A DNA stretch of 32,044 nt, taken from Spirogloea muscicola. Taxonomy: Eukaryota; Streptophyta; Zygnematophyceae; Spirogloeales; Spirogloeaceae. The stretch spans positions 964,599 through 996,642 of the forward strand of contig WELB01000009.1 in the NCBI GenBank assembly GCA_009602725.1. Reading direction: 5' to 3'. Both the position numbers and the translations under genes were made by a program. Numbering within the stretch: the stretch's first letter is position 1; each line of letters opens with the position of its first letter. The notes beneath the pieces were generated by a model. The model was not told the origin of the DNA, searched no databases, and saw only the letters and a program-made list of their open reading frames with translations. Shown here piece by piece: positions 1 through 13,400 of this stretch.

Positions 1-3000
1 CCACACGGCGGCTCTCGCCGGCCGCCGCTGGCGGGGCATCCTCGCCGGCGGCGGCGGCGGCGGCGGAGGCGGCGCCTAGCGCTGACGCCGACGAGTGCGT
101 GGAGGAGGCGGCGGGCGCTGCGGATTCCATGGCTTCCGCAGGCGCCAACAACGCAGCTGGCGGCGAGAGCCGGCTGCTGCCGTCGCCGCCCGCCAAGCGC
201 CCGCGGCCGGCGCCGGAGCTTCCGAGCTCGGACTCGGACGCCGCCACGTGAGCTGCGCCATCGCCAAACCCTGTGTTTAGATCAAATTTAGGGTGGAATT
301 GAACTACTGAGCTCTTCCAAAGGGGGCAGGGGCTGTGAATGGCCAGCCCAGAAGGGATGAGCAAGGTGCTGAGGCACCCAAATCTGTAAAATATTTGATG
401 CAATGAACTTGAAGCAGTGAAAAAGAATGGCAGAATATTTCGATAGTACTAAATACTGGAAGAGTTTTTTCAATACAAAGGGTCGACGGGCGCCAAACAG
501 CTATGCAAGAGATGGGACTTGCTGCAGCCTTGGTAATCACAGCCTTTGTGATTCAAGTTATTCTGACGATGTCGCCAAACGATGGCCATGACGGCCTTTC
601 AGGCACGCGCGGTTCGTCGACAAGCTTCTGGCGCGCTCCGACGCGCAGGGGAAACTGCTGGAGCGCGGCGCCGCCGCCGGTCAAGGCTCTGGCCCGGGCG
701 GCGTGCCATCGGTGGAGAAGTACACGCCGCTGGAGCTCCAGGTGGGCAAGCCGGTCCCGACAGCGGGGCTGGAAGTCGCCGATGCTCGCGCCATGGCATA
801 GATAGATGGCCCGGTGCTGAGCCAGCGGCGGTCGTGGCGGGGCCCAGGTGCTGGACCTCAAGCGCCGGTACCCAAATGTCCTTCTCATGGTCGAAGTCGG
901 ATACAAGGTCTGTTAGCATAACCCAATTGCATTGCCTTAGGCAATCCTGCATCCTGAGCCTTGCGCTAGTGTGAGCAGTGCCACCGGTCGCCCGCCAACT
1001 TGCCCAGCTGCGCCTGCTGTTTGCAGTACCGGTTCTTTGGGGAGGATGCCGAGACGGCGGCGCGAGTGCTTGGCGTCTTTGCCTACTACAGCCGCGCGTT
1101 CCTTACGGCGTCTGTGCCGGTGTTCCGCCTCCACGTCCACGTCCGGCGGCTCGTCGAGGCCGGCCACAAGGTCGGCGTGGTGCGCCAGACGGAGACCGGT
1201 GAGCGGGCGAGCGAGCCGGCACCCGCTTCCTCGCCAGTCTGGTCGGGCCCCCATTGCTGGCATTGGCTCAGCAAGTCTAGCGGCGGCTCTGACGTTGTCA
1301 TCTGTTGTTCGGTTGCCTGCAGCGGCGATAAAAGCGCATGGCGACAATCGCTCGGGGCCATTCACGCGCGGGTTGTCAGCGCTGTACACGGCCGCCACCC
1401 TCGAGGCTGCTGAGGACCTCGGCGGCAACAGCAGCGACGCTGATGCCAGGGGCCGGCTGACCTCCTACCTGGTGTGTGTTACGGAGCGGCCGCTTGCCAG
1501 CGGCAAGGGCGACTTGCCGCAGAGTCCACGTGGCAACAGGGTGGCGGACGTGCGCGTGGGCCTGGTCGCCGTTGAGGCTGCGACCGGTGACGTCGCGTTT
1601 GACGAGTTCAACGACCGAGCGGCGCGGCCTGAGCTCGAGGCGCGCCTCCTCGCGCTGGCGCCCGCCGAGCTGCTGCTGGCGGAGCCGCTCTCGGCTTCGA
1701 CTGAGAAGGTGCATGCTCACTTCTTCTTCAGATGGTATCGAGGAGCAGCATGCAGCATGGCTCTGCATAATGCGCTTGAATGCGAGGTTGCATGGTCAGG
1801 GCTTAGGAGAATGATAGGATAAGGATGATAGTCAAAGACTGATCAAATTACATAGGAAGAATATGATCAAGAAATCTCGGACCCTGTGGCCTGACTGCTG
1901 ACTTTTTGTTACTAACATTACATGTCACAATGTATCTTGGCGCACCGCAGGTCCTTGCAGACTATGTTGGGCCCTCGGCCCGCGTGCGCGTGGAGCGCGT
2001 CCCCCGGGCACGTGTTGCCGATGGTGGAGCGCTCGCTGAGGTCGCCTCCTTCTATGCAGACGGGGCGCCAGTAGCAATCAGCAAGGGAGCCCCCGGCGAT
2101 GGTGGCAACGGCATTGACAAGGGGCTGCAGGTCTGCGTCCAATCCTCTGTCGTTGCCTATGCAGCTGACAAAAACTGTATGGCAATACCAGAGTGAACTT
2201 TTTCCGTTCGCTGGACAATTGAAGCTGCAATCGGTAAATGTCAAGATCAAGCGCTGACTCCATCGTAGCCCCCTAAGAGTGTGAACCAAGGGCTCAAGAT
2301 CTGAATGAGGTGGCACTGTTGGAAGGTGTATTAATGAGGACATGAAGTGTTAAAACTTTGGGCAGGGGCTGACTACGGAAGGATGTGGCTTCTGCGCTTG
2401 GGCATGCACTCCCGCAGCTAATCATGCAATTATGTCAACACTCTTTCATTGAAATCCTGCTGTGGGACTTCCTGCTGTGGTGTTAATGTCTGATCTTAAG
2501 CTAGCTAAGCATCCAGAGTCGCCGCGCTTGTGCACTCTGTAGGCTATCATAGCAATGCCGGAGCTGGCCGTCCAGGCGCTGGCGCTCGCTGTGGCCCACC
2601 TCCAACAATTTGGCCTGCAGGACATGCTGCGCCTCGGCGCATCCTTCCGGCCTCTGTCTGTCGGTGGCGAGATGACTCTTTCGCCAAACGCCCTCGCTCA
2701 GCTTGAGGTGCTTTGAATGCCTGTCGTGCTACTGGACAGAAAGTTGCCTCAACAGCAACAATAAAATGAGATGGATTCAGAACAGCATTACTGTGAACTT
2801 TTGTCAACACGTGCAATGAAACAAATGCTTTGCTTGAGCTTTTGGCCAGGTCCTGCGGAACAGCCTTGATGGGCAGGAGCATGGCTCTCTCCTGTGGCTC
2901 CTCGACCACACTTGCACGCCTTCCGGTGGGCGGCTGCTGCGCCACTGGGTGAGTTTTCCAACATGTGAACTCAATGTCAGCCCCTTATCAATATCTTGGA

Positions 3001-6000
3001 TGGAACTCAGAGCCCAAACTCAGAACTTTCAATCCTGAATCATTTGCTGGCTGATGCTTATTGTAGGATGTTATAACCATAGCAAGCTCTGCCAGATATT
3101 TTGACGGTAATGCTTTGCACCGAAGGCGCATGAGCTGAAGCATGCACTGCCAGATACGTCTGCTAGCTGGGGGAAAAGGCTCAGCGACGATCTTTTGGTG
3201 TTGGCTATAAGCGTGTTCTGCTTGTAGTACCACCAGTGGCTATCTGAACTCCAATAGTGCAGACCTGCAGGTAGTCCTTGATGTATTGGCTGCTGCATTG
3301 TCATGCATGCAGGTGACGCACCCTCTGCAGGACCAGATGCAGATCGAGGACCGGCTCGATGCCGTATCGGAGCTGTTGGCTAGCCTCGGCAGCGTCAGCT
3401 CAACGGGGCTCAGTGAGGGCTCTTACCCAGGTAGCGGTAAGGGCGGGGGCATCGTTGGCGCTGCCAGCCGCGGGCGGGGCACCGCCGCCGTTGCCGCTGC
3501 GGGCCCTTGGGCGCTCGTGCCCGAGGTGCTGGCAGCACTTGGTCGTGGCTCCGACGTGGAGCGCGGCATCACGCGCATCTTTCATCGGACAGCAACTCCT
3601 GCTGAGGTCTAGACCCACAAACGCAAACTCAAAGATGGACAAGCTGGACCTCTCACATCCCATGCTCAATAACTTCCAACAGGAGTCACATGCGTAGGAT
3701 GCAAGGTGCAGAATAATATGTGAATAATAAAGTCTGCTGTTGCCTGGTGGTCATCTAGTTATATCTTGGTCTAAGAGCTGCTATAGTTGCCATGTTTGCT
3801 GGCTCGTACGTGTCCAATGCATGAAGTAACATGCGCTTCTGACTTTCTTCTCCTTTTGTGCAGTTTGTGGCTGTCATGCAAAGCCTGCTCTCTGCGTTGA
3901 AGCAGCTGAGCCGCATACGGCCAGCCGCAGCTAGCAACGACGCCGGCGCGCCTGAGGTCGATGCACTGGAGGAGGTCAGGGGACCGCCGAACGGCAGCTT
4001 CCGACAGTCGCTCCTGTCGCGGCTCCTGGCGGCTGCAACGCCTGTGACGGTGCGGCAGCACGCAGCAAGGCTGCTGTCAGCCCTGGACGCAGAGGCGGCG
4101 AGCCGCGGCGACAAGCTCTCGCTGCTGATCACGACTGGGGGCAGGTTTTCCGCGGTATAGACTTTTGCTCACACCACCTAAGCCTCATAGGCCCATAATT
4201 AAAGCCTTGAAGTAGTTATTACATTCTATTAAGCTACCTCTGTCGATTTCAATGTGTGGACCAGGTGGCAACGACAAACTCCAGCTGCCCTTGTGCAATG
4301 CAATATGTCTGTCCTTATGGACCACTGCATGCATATGTGGCAATGGCAGGTTGCAAGGTGCCGTGAGGGCATCAAGGCTGCAGAGAGCAGGCTGAGCGAG
4401 CTGCTGCCCGACCTCAGGAAGCTGCTGCGGAGCCCCTCACTTGAGTTTGCGACAGTGTCGGGCGTGTTGTACCTCGTCGAGGCACGTGTTACTGCAGAAA
4501 TTGTGTTGTATTCTAGATTTTGCAAAGTGGTTATGCAACGTTGGTTGCTGGAGGCAGTAGCCCAAGCACAGACTCTTAGCAGAGGCACGGCATCTTGCTG
4601 GCCTCATCTTATGTGGTCTATTTGAAGCAACTCAGTGTAGCTGTTATCTCCATGCTTCATTTATGCAAAGTAGAATGTCCATTAGCAGCACCTGATGTGG
4701 TTTATGGCGGGGGAAGCTCAGGTGCCCGTGGCGCAGCGAGTTCCTGGGGATTGGATCAAGGTGAGCAGCACGAAGCGGTGCAACCGGTACCATCCGCCGG
4801 TGGTGCTGGCGGCCTACAACACGTTGGCGCTGGCGCGCGAGGAGCTGCTCGCTGCCTGCAATGCAGGCTGGCACGAGTTCCTGGGCGAGTTCGCTGGGCT
4901 GTATGCGGACTTCCGGGGCGCCGTCCGAGCGCTCGCCGCCCTGGACTGCCTCCACTCTCTAGCCCTGGTGGCCAGGAACACTGTGAGCCTTGGCATTTAG
5001 AGCCTTGTTTGGAAATTCTCATTGCACTCATAAGCCTCAAATTGCATGTATCTAGACTCTTGGAGCAACAAATTTCTTTGTCACAATACAGTGAGCTCAC
5101 TCTCAGGGATCCATATCTGCAGGGCTATGTACGACCTGTTTTTGCTCGTCATGACGAGCCAGCCCAGCTTATCATCAGAGAGGGCAGGCATCCGGTAAGC
5201 CTCCATGAAAGCCTTCAAATTCCAGAGCTATGCGGTTCACTTAATCAGCTCATTCCCGTACAAATGCAGGTCAATACAGCCGCAAAGAGAGGAACAACAG
5301 CAATTGTCCAAAGCTCTTGCTCTCTGTCCAAGTACTTTGCTGCTGGCCTTTCAGGTGTACAAGAGTCACATTTACAGGCGGCAGCAATTTCCTTGGGCAG
5401 GTCCTGGAGGCGCAGCTGGCAGAGCGCTTCGTGCCGAATGACACGCTATTGTTGGGCGAGCGTGAGCGCTGCCAAATCATCACCGGCCCCAACATGGGCG
5501 GCAAGAGCTGCTACATCCGCCAGGTGGCCCTGATTGCCATCATGGCCCAGGTATGCTGCCACTCTCTCTTTTCATGTAGATTGATGAAACTTGGTGCTGA
5601 ATGGCATTCAGCATGTCCTGCGAGCCAGTACGTCAAGATGTCATCATCGTATTGCTATGCTTGTTGATTACACCCGAATGCTCCAACAACAGTAGAGACT
5701 TCGTTTTGTCTTGATGTCTAGATGGGTTGCTAAATACATTAGGAAACCTGTTGAAACTGCAAGGCAAAGCAAGTTACTGAGTTATAGTCACCGTATCGCT
5801 ATCGGACTTGAACCGATGACCAAAAGGAGCACGATTTTGAGTCTGCCATGGTGTGCCCCGTCAACAACTTCATGTTACATGGGGCAGATTGGGTCATTCG
5901 TACCTGCCACATCAGTCAAACTGAGGGTGCTGGACGCCATCATGACGCGGATGAGCGCCTCAGACTCGCTCCAGCGCGGCCGGAGCACGTTCCTTGAGGA

Positions 6001-7104
6001 GCTTGGGGAGGCGTCCGACATCTTGCGGCTGGCAACAGGGCGCTCGCTTGTCATCTGTGATGAGCTCGGGCGCGGCACGTCAACGCACGACGGCGTGGCC
6101 ATTGCATTCGCCACACTGCAGGTCCATATCATCTATAATGTCAGTCTATATGGTTGGGACAGCTTTCTGTTGACTTAGTAACTTCTGTTGGATAGTAGAG
6201 TCTTCCTTCGATTGACTCCTCACTGTCAATAATCTTTCCTCGTTCACGAGTTCGTGGTAGGGCATTGACTGTGTATCCTTGTTGCTTGCCACGCAGTATC
6301 TTCTTGAGACAACGAAGTGCTTGACCCTCTTCGTGACGCACTACCCAAAGATCTCAGAACTGCAAATCGACTTTTCCAAGCAGCTAGGCTGCTACTATGT
6401 CTCCTTCCTGGCAAGCACAGCGAGGTCCAACGGAGCCTCGACGCCTGAGGCCAATGCCGCCGATGACAGCGCTGGCGATTCGGGCCGTAATGCAGGGGCA
6501 TCGGACTCCGTCACGTTCCTGTACAAGCTGGCGCCTGGGGTTGCACCTAGGAGCTTTGGCCTGCACGTAGCGCGGCTTGCTGAGGTCCATCCCAGCCACA
6601 CCATTCTTGCACTTTCATCATGATCACACCCAGATTGGCATCCTCCAGCGTGTGTGGAGATCAAGCTTAATGTGCAAGTCAAGGTACTAGAAGTTATCAT
6701 ACTGTTTCTCAGCACTACTGCAATGGTCTGTGCAGATACCGGAGACCGTGGTGATGAGGGCCGCAGATATGGCACTGAAGCTGGAGGACGAGGTGGGAAA
6801 GAGAAAGACGGAACTTGGCACCATGAAGCTTGAGCCTAGGGAGGTCGCTGTGCCCACCTATCACACTGACAGTGCTGAACATAGTGAGGATCCACAAATA
6901 CGTGCAGAGTCAGGGGTGTGTGGATCTAGTCGAGGATGTCTAGCAGCTGTTGCTGATCAGGTAGAGGGCCCTGGCGTCAGCGACATAGTGCGAAGTCTTG
7001 TGAAGCTTCGAACGTCCTTCGGTGCGAATAGAAGCGAGCAGAGCTTACAAAATTTAAGACAGCTGCAGATGGATATATCAAGGACTAATTGCTCCTACAG
7101 TTGA
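1..7104 (+). CDS. MSH3: DNA mismatch repair protein MSH3 (MutS homolog 3), 5' partial
   Basis: MSH3 pairs with MSH2 to form MutS-beta, which recognises insertion/deletion loops in the nucleus. Exons: <1-247, 603-741, 848-907, 1027-1198, 1323-1708, 1951-2130, 2543-2707, 2850-2948, 3313-3606, 3864-4154, 4350-4481, 4722-4982, 5123-5194, 5401-5550, 5888-6121, 6297-6584 and 6736-7104. They join in phase to about 1178 residues; plant MSH3 is about 1080-1130. The first exon is low-complexity with a KRPRP basic patch. The mismatch-binding domain reads [12 protein letters not shown] across exons 3-4, the Tyr-Lys form of MSH3 rather than the Phe-x-Glu of MutS/MSH6. Walker A is GPNMGGKS (exon 14) and Walker B is [15 protein letters not shown] (exon 15). 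The ATPase domain has a Gly/Ser/Asp-rich insert in exon 16. The intron at 4482-4721 uses a GC donor. The start codon lies upstream of the window, so any PCNA-binding motif is not visible. Confidence 0.95.
293..400 (+). repeat. Copy of the dispersed hairpin repeat, in MSH3 intron 1
   Basis: Inside intron 1 (248-602), a 6-bp stem GGGCTG (330-335) / CAGCCC (344-349) is followed by AGAAGGGATGAGCAAGGTGC. The same hairpin-then-tail order occurs in several copies near 20.4-21.3 kb and at 29.4 kb. I do not recognise the family. It is probably a short non-autonomous mobile element or a remnant of one. Confidence 0.5.
4482..4721 (+). other. GC-AG intron in MSH3
   Basis: Exon 11 ends with YLVE at 4481 and the intron begins GCACGT. 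Exon 12 resumes in phase at 4722 with VPVAQ, where the family continues directly. The nearest GT (4486) would leave the wrong phase. GC-AG is the commonest minor variant of spliceosomal introns. Confidence 0.7.
5791..5848 (-). pseudogene. tRNA-Leu(CAA)-like 3' fragment in MSH3 intron 14
   Basis: On the minus strand, inside intron 14 (5551-5887), there is an anticodon-loop-like CTCAAAA (5841-5835), then a variable-arm-like segment with CCTTTTGG, then a perfect T-arm: stem ATCGG/CCGAT around loop TTCAAGT (5817-5801). That order and the long variable arm fit a class II leucine tRNA. It resembles the plastid trnL-CAA type in general layout, as judged by eye. The D-arm and 5' acceptor strand are missing, so it is not a working gene. 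It could be a nuclear copy of plastid DNA or a tRNA-derived repeat. Confidence 0.45.
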
Positions 7105-7458
7105 CCAATTTCACGTTTCATCCTCTATCCTGTGTCCTAGCCGCTACTGTTACTGCTGGGCAACTACTGTCCTCACAGATGCCTATAACGGGATGGCCAG
7201 TCAGTTTCGGCGCACCATTGAAGTCAGCATATTAATTAGTAAAACATAGTGGACATTCGCCCAAGTGCAGACTACAGACTTCGACAACTGTCATCTAGCT
7301 CCTTGGGCGTGGCACCTGATGTTGCTCGTTTTCGAATTGCAAAGCCGTGCAGCAGGTCGTGCTTATCAATTTTATGTACTACCCAGCTTGTTCAAGAAGA
7401 AATACGTCCTGCTCATGCTGAAACAACGCAGAGCCTGTCCATCTGGATCCATTTGTAA
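7045..7458. terminator. Probable poly(A) signals of the convergent genes MSH3 and POLA1
   Basis: The first plus-strand TGTAA after the MSH3 stop is at 7454-7458, inside the last POLA1 exon. The first minus-strand TGTAA after the POLA1 stop reads TTACA at 7045-7049, inside the last MSH3 exon. If both are used, the two 3' ends overlap by about 400 bp. The assignment rests on the known chlorophyte signal, not on transcript data. The 308-bp interval 7105-7412 holds nothing else that I can support. Confidence 0.4.
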
Positions 7459-10400
7459 GCCGAGCGGTCCTGAATTGCGCGCACTACACTGGCAGCCGCC
7501 TCCATGGTGCTATGCAGTGGTGCCAGCTTCCGCTCAGCCATCTGGCGAGCTGCTGAATCCTCAATCTGCAGCAGCAACAGCAGCAGAATCACCAGCAGTT
7601 CCATATTTAACGTCCTTCCGCTACAACAAGCAGATTATGAAAATTGTAAAGAAGTACTGTGTCTCTACCCTTTCGGTGTGTACTTTACTGTACAATCTGT
7701 CTGCTTAAAGACTCACCTTGTTAAGAGTTTGCAATGGGTCAAGCAATCGTAGGAAGTGCGAGAGTTGCTTGTAGAGATCAGCCTCTGAGTAGTTGCGCAC
7801 CATCCGGCCCGTACACCTGCAACTTAGCAACCTGATAGTAAGCATATTCTGACCCAGTCTATCTGAGATATGTGATGTAGCTAACAAGTCCTTACAACTG
7901 GCCTCGTCTGCTTGGGCACCTGGGGTAATTGGGACATGCTGCCCCCTTGGAGGGACCCTGCCCTCCGAGCACGCGGAGGGATGGGCTCCTTGAAGTGCTG
8001 CCACACAGCTCCTCGTCACACTAATTGACAGGAGAGGGTGCACTAATCGTCAGGGTCCTACAAGCACCTACTCAGAGATCCATCACTTACACAGACATCA
8101 CAGCAAGTCTTCTGTGAATGACATATAATAATGTAAGAGCTGTACATCTTATAGTGATGCTGATTTTGTACCCTTCACCTCAGATTCCAAAAAGACTGTG
8201 CATGCAATCATGAATCTGCAACCTTTGGGTTTTGACAAAGATGATGCAGAATGCTTACAATCATCCGTGCATCATAGTAGCGAGCCACGAAGTCCTCTGC
8301 CCTCCTCTTGACCTGCACAGCACAGCCCAGCTTCCACAAGGATGTATTCTCGACCTTGCATGTCAACTCGCACCAGCATGTGCTTCACTGGAAGTCCACA
8401 TACCGCAGGATCGATCATTCTATCGGTTTTGCATATGACACCTCCCGAGCTTGAACACTACAGAGTTCCTGCCTAGCAACCCCTCGATTGTGTGGTCTGA
8501 CGGGCTTGCTGTGTATTGCCCATGTCTTTGCAGAAGCTTGACTAACTTCTGCTGCTTACGAAGGAGCTCAGTCCAGGAGTCCTCTCAGTTGATTATCCTA
8601 CCTGGTTTGCCAGCATGGCAGGCGAAAGCATGGTAGGGGGCCCGGATGCATGGTCTGCTGGGCACCGTGGGCAGCGCAGCGGGCTACAGCTGCTGCTGGC
8701 GTCCACCCTGCCGGGCAGCGGGGTGACGGGTGACCCGTTGGAGGAGTCGAGGTGGGCTGGACAGGAGGAAGAGCTTGAGGAGGGAGGGGGAGAGGTTGTG
8801 AATGGGAATTTCAGGCTGCATCGTGGGCACACCAGCTCAAGTGGCTCGCAATGGCGATACCTGCAGCAGTGGTGAGACACTCGAGGCTGGGAGTCAAGAG
8901 GAGTCCACCATAAATTCCAGAAAGCTCTTGCTCATACAGGTGCATCTATAGTAATACTTATATTTAGCAATTTTCACAAGCTGGTCAATGATGATGCAGC
9001 AGGATGCTGCAGGAGAGGAGGGCTACAAGCACAGCGTTACCTCTCATCATCATCGAGGCTGGCAGCCGAGGTCAGCAGGGCGTCCTCCTTGGCGCTGTGC
9101 GTGGAGGCTATACTCTGTCTGTGGAACTGCATGCAAGCAGGACAAGGTCATCAGCTCACATGGTTACACCAGTCACGTGTACAAAGTCTCCTCTCGAGTC
9201 CCTTTTAGTAAGAACTGGCTGCCGCTATTTGACTGCATCTCAACTTCACAATCTATGATGTGGTAGATTACAGGCTTACCTTGGTCGCGTCCAAGCCCAA
9301 GCAGTCTGCCAGACGAGCTGGATCGGTGCCCTCAATGGGCGCGCAGAGCCTTGACACCACAGGGTGAATCTGCGGCAGTTTCATTGAGTCCAAGATGTCA
9401 CGAATTGTTGAACCTCCAGGATCTTCTCATGTGGGTGTCAGCGCCACCCTCAATTGGGCTGCCATTCCTCTTGAAGCCGAGTACTGCTTAGTCTGCTTGC
9501 CTTGAGAATGCGGTAGCACAAGCGCGGAAGCACTGGGCAACGGGGGATGCTACAAAAGGGCTTTCAAATAACAAGACGCCAGCCACTCTGTTTGTGTTGA
9601 CTGCTTGCAGATGAATTCAAGCACATTGGTTGCTTTATTTTGCGAATCAGGCGTGCCTCTGACCTGCTGTGAGAGATAGTAGTCAATGTCAACGTCCCAA
9701 TTGCTATTGTTGCTCCTCAGTTCATCCGGGTGGCGTGCTCTCTCCGCAATGCTTCCCTGCACGGCAGTCCCTGATCCCTGCATTACCATTGCGCGCGCAA
9801 GCTGCTATATCAGTGCATGACTAGCGAGCATGTACTTGACCATCACATACTTCAGAGCTGCAACTTACAACTATAGCCTACCGATATACTGGCACCAGCA
9901 ATGCTCCCACAGCAAAGCATACCCTGTCCTTGCAAATGATGTACGGAACAGTGTCATTGGCTGCACAACCATCCCGCCGCCCGCTCTGTTTCCTCCTGAG
10001 TGCCACCTGTTCAGCACATTTCGGACAGCGAGAAGTTGACAATCCGAGACAGGAATGCACAAGGAGTCAGCTTAACGCGCTGAGGGGCTCAAGTCCGTGC
10101 CTTACAGATCATGTGCAGGTAACAGAAAGGCAAGCTCAACTGCAACTGCCTGTCAGAAACCTACACTTGTTTCCGTTTGCACAAGAACTTGGACAGCCCA
10201 CCTGCACGTGCGGTTGGCTCCGGGCGTCTGGATAGTCCTCTGGGGCCTTGGTCAGCGTCTTTGTGATCTCGTACTTGTCCAACTCCACCTCCCCCGCCCT
10301 CATACGCTTGGCCAGCTGCCAGTCAGCCAGCACCACACCTTCAGCTGTGTATCTTTGTGGGCTTCTGCTTTGCTGGCTAGACGGCGACAATGGCGCAGGG

Positions 10401-13400
10401 CTGCTTGAGCGATCATGCAACTAGAAAGTGAAAGGAGGAGATACAAGAAGGGTTGGCTCACGTCACTGAGATGCTCGTGGATTGCGCTAACAACATCTTC
10501 GCGAGAGCTGCCAGGCCAATGTATGTCAGTTGGGTCATTAGGAAAGAGAGTGCTACTTCCAACCGACTGTGATCTTACTGGAGCAGAAGCATAGGAGGCT
10601 AAGCTTAGGAGCTTGCTAGTTGCACTACCTTCCAGATAATATTTGCTGCAGGCAGTAATTCCCGACGTCCTTGGACAGGATGCTCCAGTCGCGCCGCACA
10701 ATGTCAAGGCCCTTCTGTTCCATCACCTGCCACAGGCAGTAGCTCATCTTTGATGCATGGACATGCATAACAAACTTCAACTAGGACAAGACAAGTGGAG
10801 CATACATGCCCATGGAGCATTCTGTATCCGGACTTCCAAATACAGCAAAGTTGCTCACGCTAAGTATGCACAGACTAGTCTTGTGCGTGCATCGAGGCCG
10901 AGGAATATACTTCTTTGAATGTTCCATCACCATTGGGCTCCATCTTGATGCATGCATACTTCTTCTTCTTCAGGAGCAGCATGCGCTTGAAGACACCATC
11001 GACCTCAATCTCCAACAGCTTATACCTCTTATTGACCTGAAACATCCACTTTGAGCTGCTTTAAGCTTGTCTGCAGCATCGTCTTTAACGGCATTTACTG
11101 TTTGTTGTTGCTCTACATGCAAAATGGGGATAGCCTGAGCTTGCGCCTATGAAGCATCAAACTTGCAACTGGACATGTGTTAAAGATTTCTAGCTCTGCT
11201 AGCCACTGAGTGGATGTAATGCATGCTATGCTTGCATGGAGTTAAGCCTGCGCCAGGGCGTCAGCAAGAAGGCCTATCCGACACATCAGTGAATGCAGTT
11301 GCCTTCTGATGCATAGCTAGTCACCTCCTTCTTCACGCGGGCTCCCACTGCCCACACTTTCGAGAGCTCGTCGAGGCCCGTGTGAATCATGATAGAGTCC
11401 GTGTCTCCGTAGATGACCTGCAATTCAGAAACGAAGAAGCTGGTGATGCTGCTAACGATTGCAAGCACTGTTGAAGTCGCATGACAACATCGCAACGTCC
11501 CCGTGCCAGGCATAAGATTAGATGCTGAGACCTTTCTTTGGTGAAATTGTAACAAGCGGGCATCTACCTCCAGGTTGAGGTTGTTCTGGACCAAGTCGAC
11601 GGTGCTTTGCAGAATCTCACGACCCTGCAGTAATAATGCGCACAGATTAATGTGTTTGCAACTGTTGGTTCGCTTACAAATTGCCCAAGAGCATGCGCAC
11701 AGGGGGCGAGAAGCTGTACAAGGCTTACTTGCGAGGTGATGAGCTCTGCAAGCGGTTTTGCATAGAAGCGAGAGTTGTTGAAGCCGAGGCAGCCGTACAT
11801 GCTGCACCAGGAGCATATCAAGAAAACCTTTGGACACCCACTTTCTCATGTTGCAGACCGACAAAACAAGGTGACGCCGATGTGACGAGACGCATAATGG
11901 TTGCTAGTTGCAGAAGACATGAAGATAGTGAGTGTGGACGGGCACCTGTTGGCAGTCAGCTTCAGCGCCTGTTGGCGGATGTCGAGGCGCTGCCGCTCGG
12001 CAGCATCACCCTCCTTCTTCATCATCTCCTTCACCTGCCGCCGTCGTTGCACCAGCGTTCTGATCACCTGCAATCTCACAAGCATCGTGTGTGAGTGCAG
12101 AAGCAGGAGAACCTCAGTCTCGCCTCACCTATGGCAGGAGTACTTCTACTGACACATGCAACACCATGGGTTATATTATCCAACAGGTCCAAAGCAGACC
12201 TGCGGCAGGACGCCTGGCGTGGCATCCATGGGCAGCGCTGGCACGGTGGAGGCAGCCGCGCTGCTGCCGGCGTCACGCCTGCGAAGCACTGTCGTGAAGC
12301 AGATGTTGTACTCCTGGATGATGGACGGGTACAGCGAGTTGAAGTCTAGGAGCACGACGAAGCGATCATACAGGCCCTTCTTGGGCTCGAGTACCAAGCC
12401 ACCGGCATATGCCGGCTGACGCTTTCGCCGGCTGCCGGCTGCCGGGTCTGCTGCATTGCCCACATCCGGCTCGTCTAGAAGCTCCGCATCCAGGAGGTCA
12501 TCGCCGTCGGCGTCCTCTGCCGTCCGCCGCTTGCCGCCTCCATGGCCGGCCATGACTCGGTCCCGCTCCCGCACGGAGACCTTGTCGGGGAGAATGTACT
12601 TGCGCTCGTGGAACTCGTGGCACAGCAGCATCTCGATGCGCTGCGCCCGCGCCCCCTGCCACCAGAGAGTGCACTTGATTCAAGAGCATGTACTCAGGCT
12701 AACTGCCGCCATTAGAGGGGTGTTATCGGGGACCTTTTAAGGGCTCTCACTGCCACAAAGCCGAGCTTACAGTCAACAACTGGTCGTTACAGCGGACGCA
12801 ACAGCATGACTTCTGCCAGCTTATATGATGTATGAGACCAAGTCATTAGGCTACCCTTTATCCTTAGCAGCAACACATGTACCTGGCAGTTTGTGACGAC
12901 ACACTTTCTGGCATCAGATCACAAGTGATGCCAGGTACTCAAATGCGGTGTCAGGGGCTGGAGGTTACCTGCAAGGTCCGGGACCAGAGGTTGCCTGATA
13001 GAGCAGTGAGCTGTCGTGTCAGCGGTAGAATGCTGAGGTGGAACATGAGGCCCAGTGTCAGCCACGCATCTGTCTCGCCAAGCTCCAACTGCGATCCCAT
13101 GCCGCCGGCACCATCAGTCCTTGCCATGGCTGAGGCCTTTTGAGAATACAAGACTGATGCGGCCACGCAATTAGCCACATCGTAATTGCAATTTGCCAGT
13201 ACTTAACTGCAAGCAAAAGGGCTGTGCAGAAAGCTGACCAGCTTGCACAGCGAACCAGCATTGGAGAACATGGCGGCGGTGTCTGCGGGCGAGAGCTCCC
13301 GGCGGACTTTGCCGAGCTGGCGCTCCGCCAATGCCGTTAACGAGTAGCTGACCTGCGAGCTTGTCATGTTGCCAATATTGCCAACATCAGTGTCAGATTC

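Noticed and set aside
971-1822. Plus-strand open frame of 283 residues treated as one exon
   Set aside because: It covers MSH3 exon 5 in the right frame but reads through exon 4 in the wrong frame and through the flanking introns.
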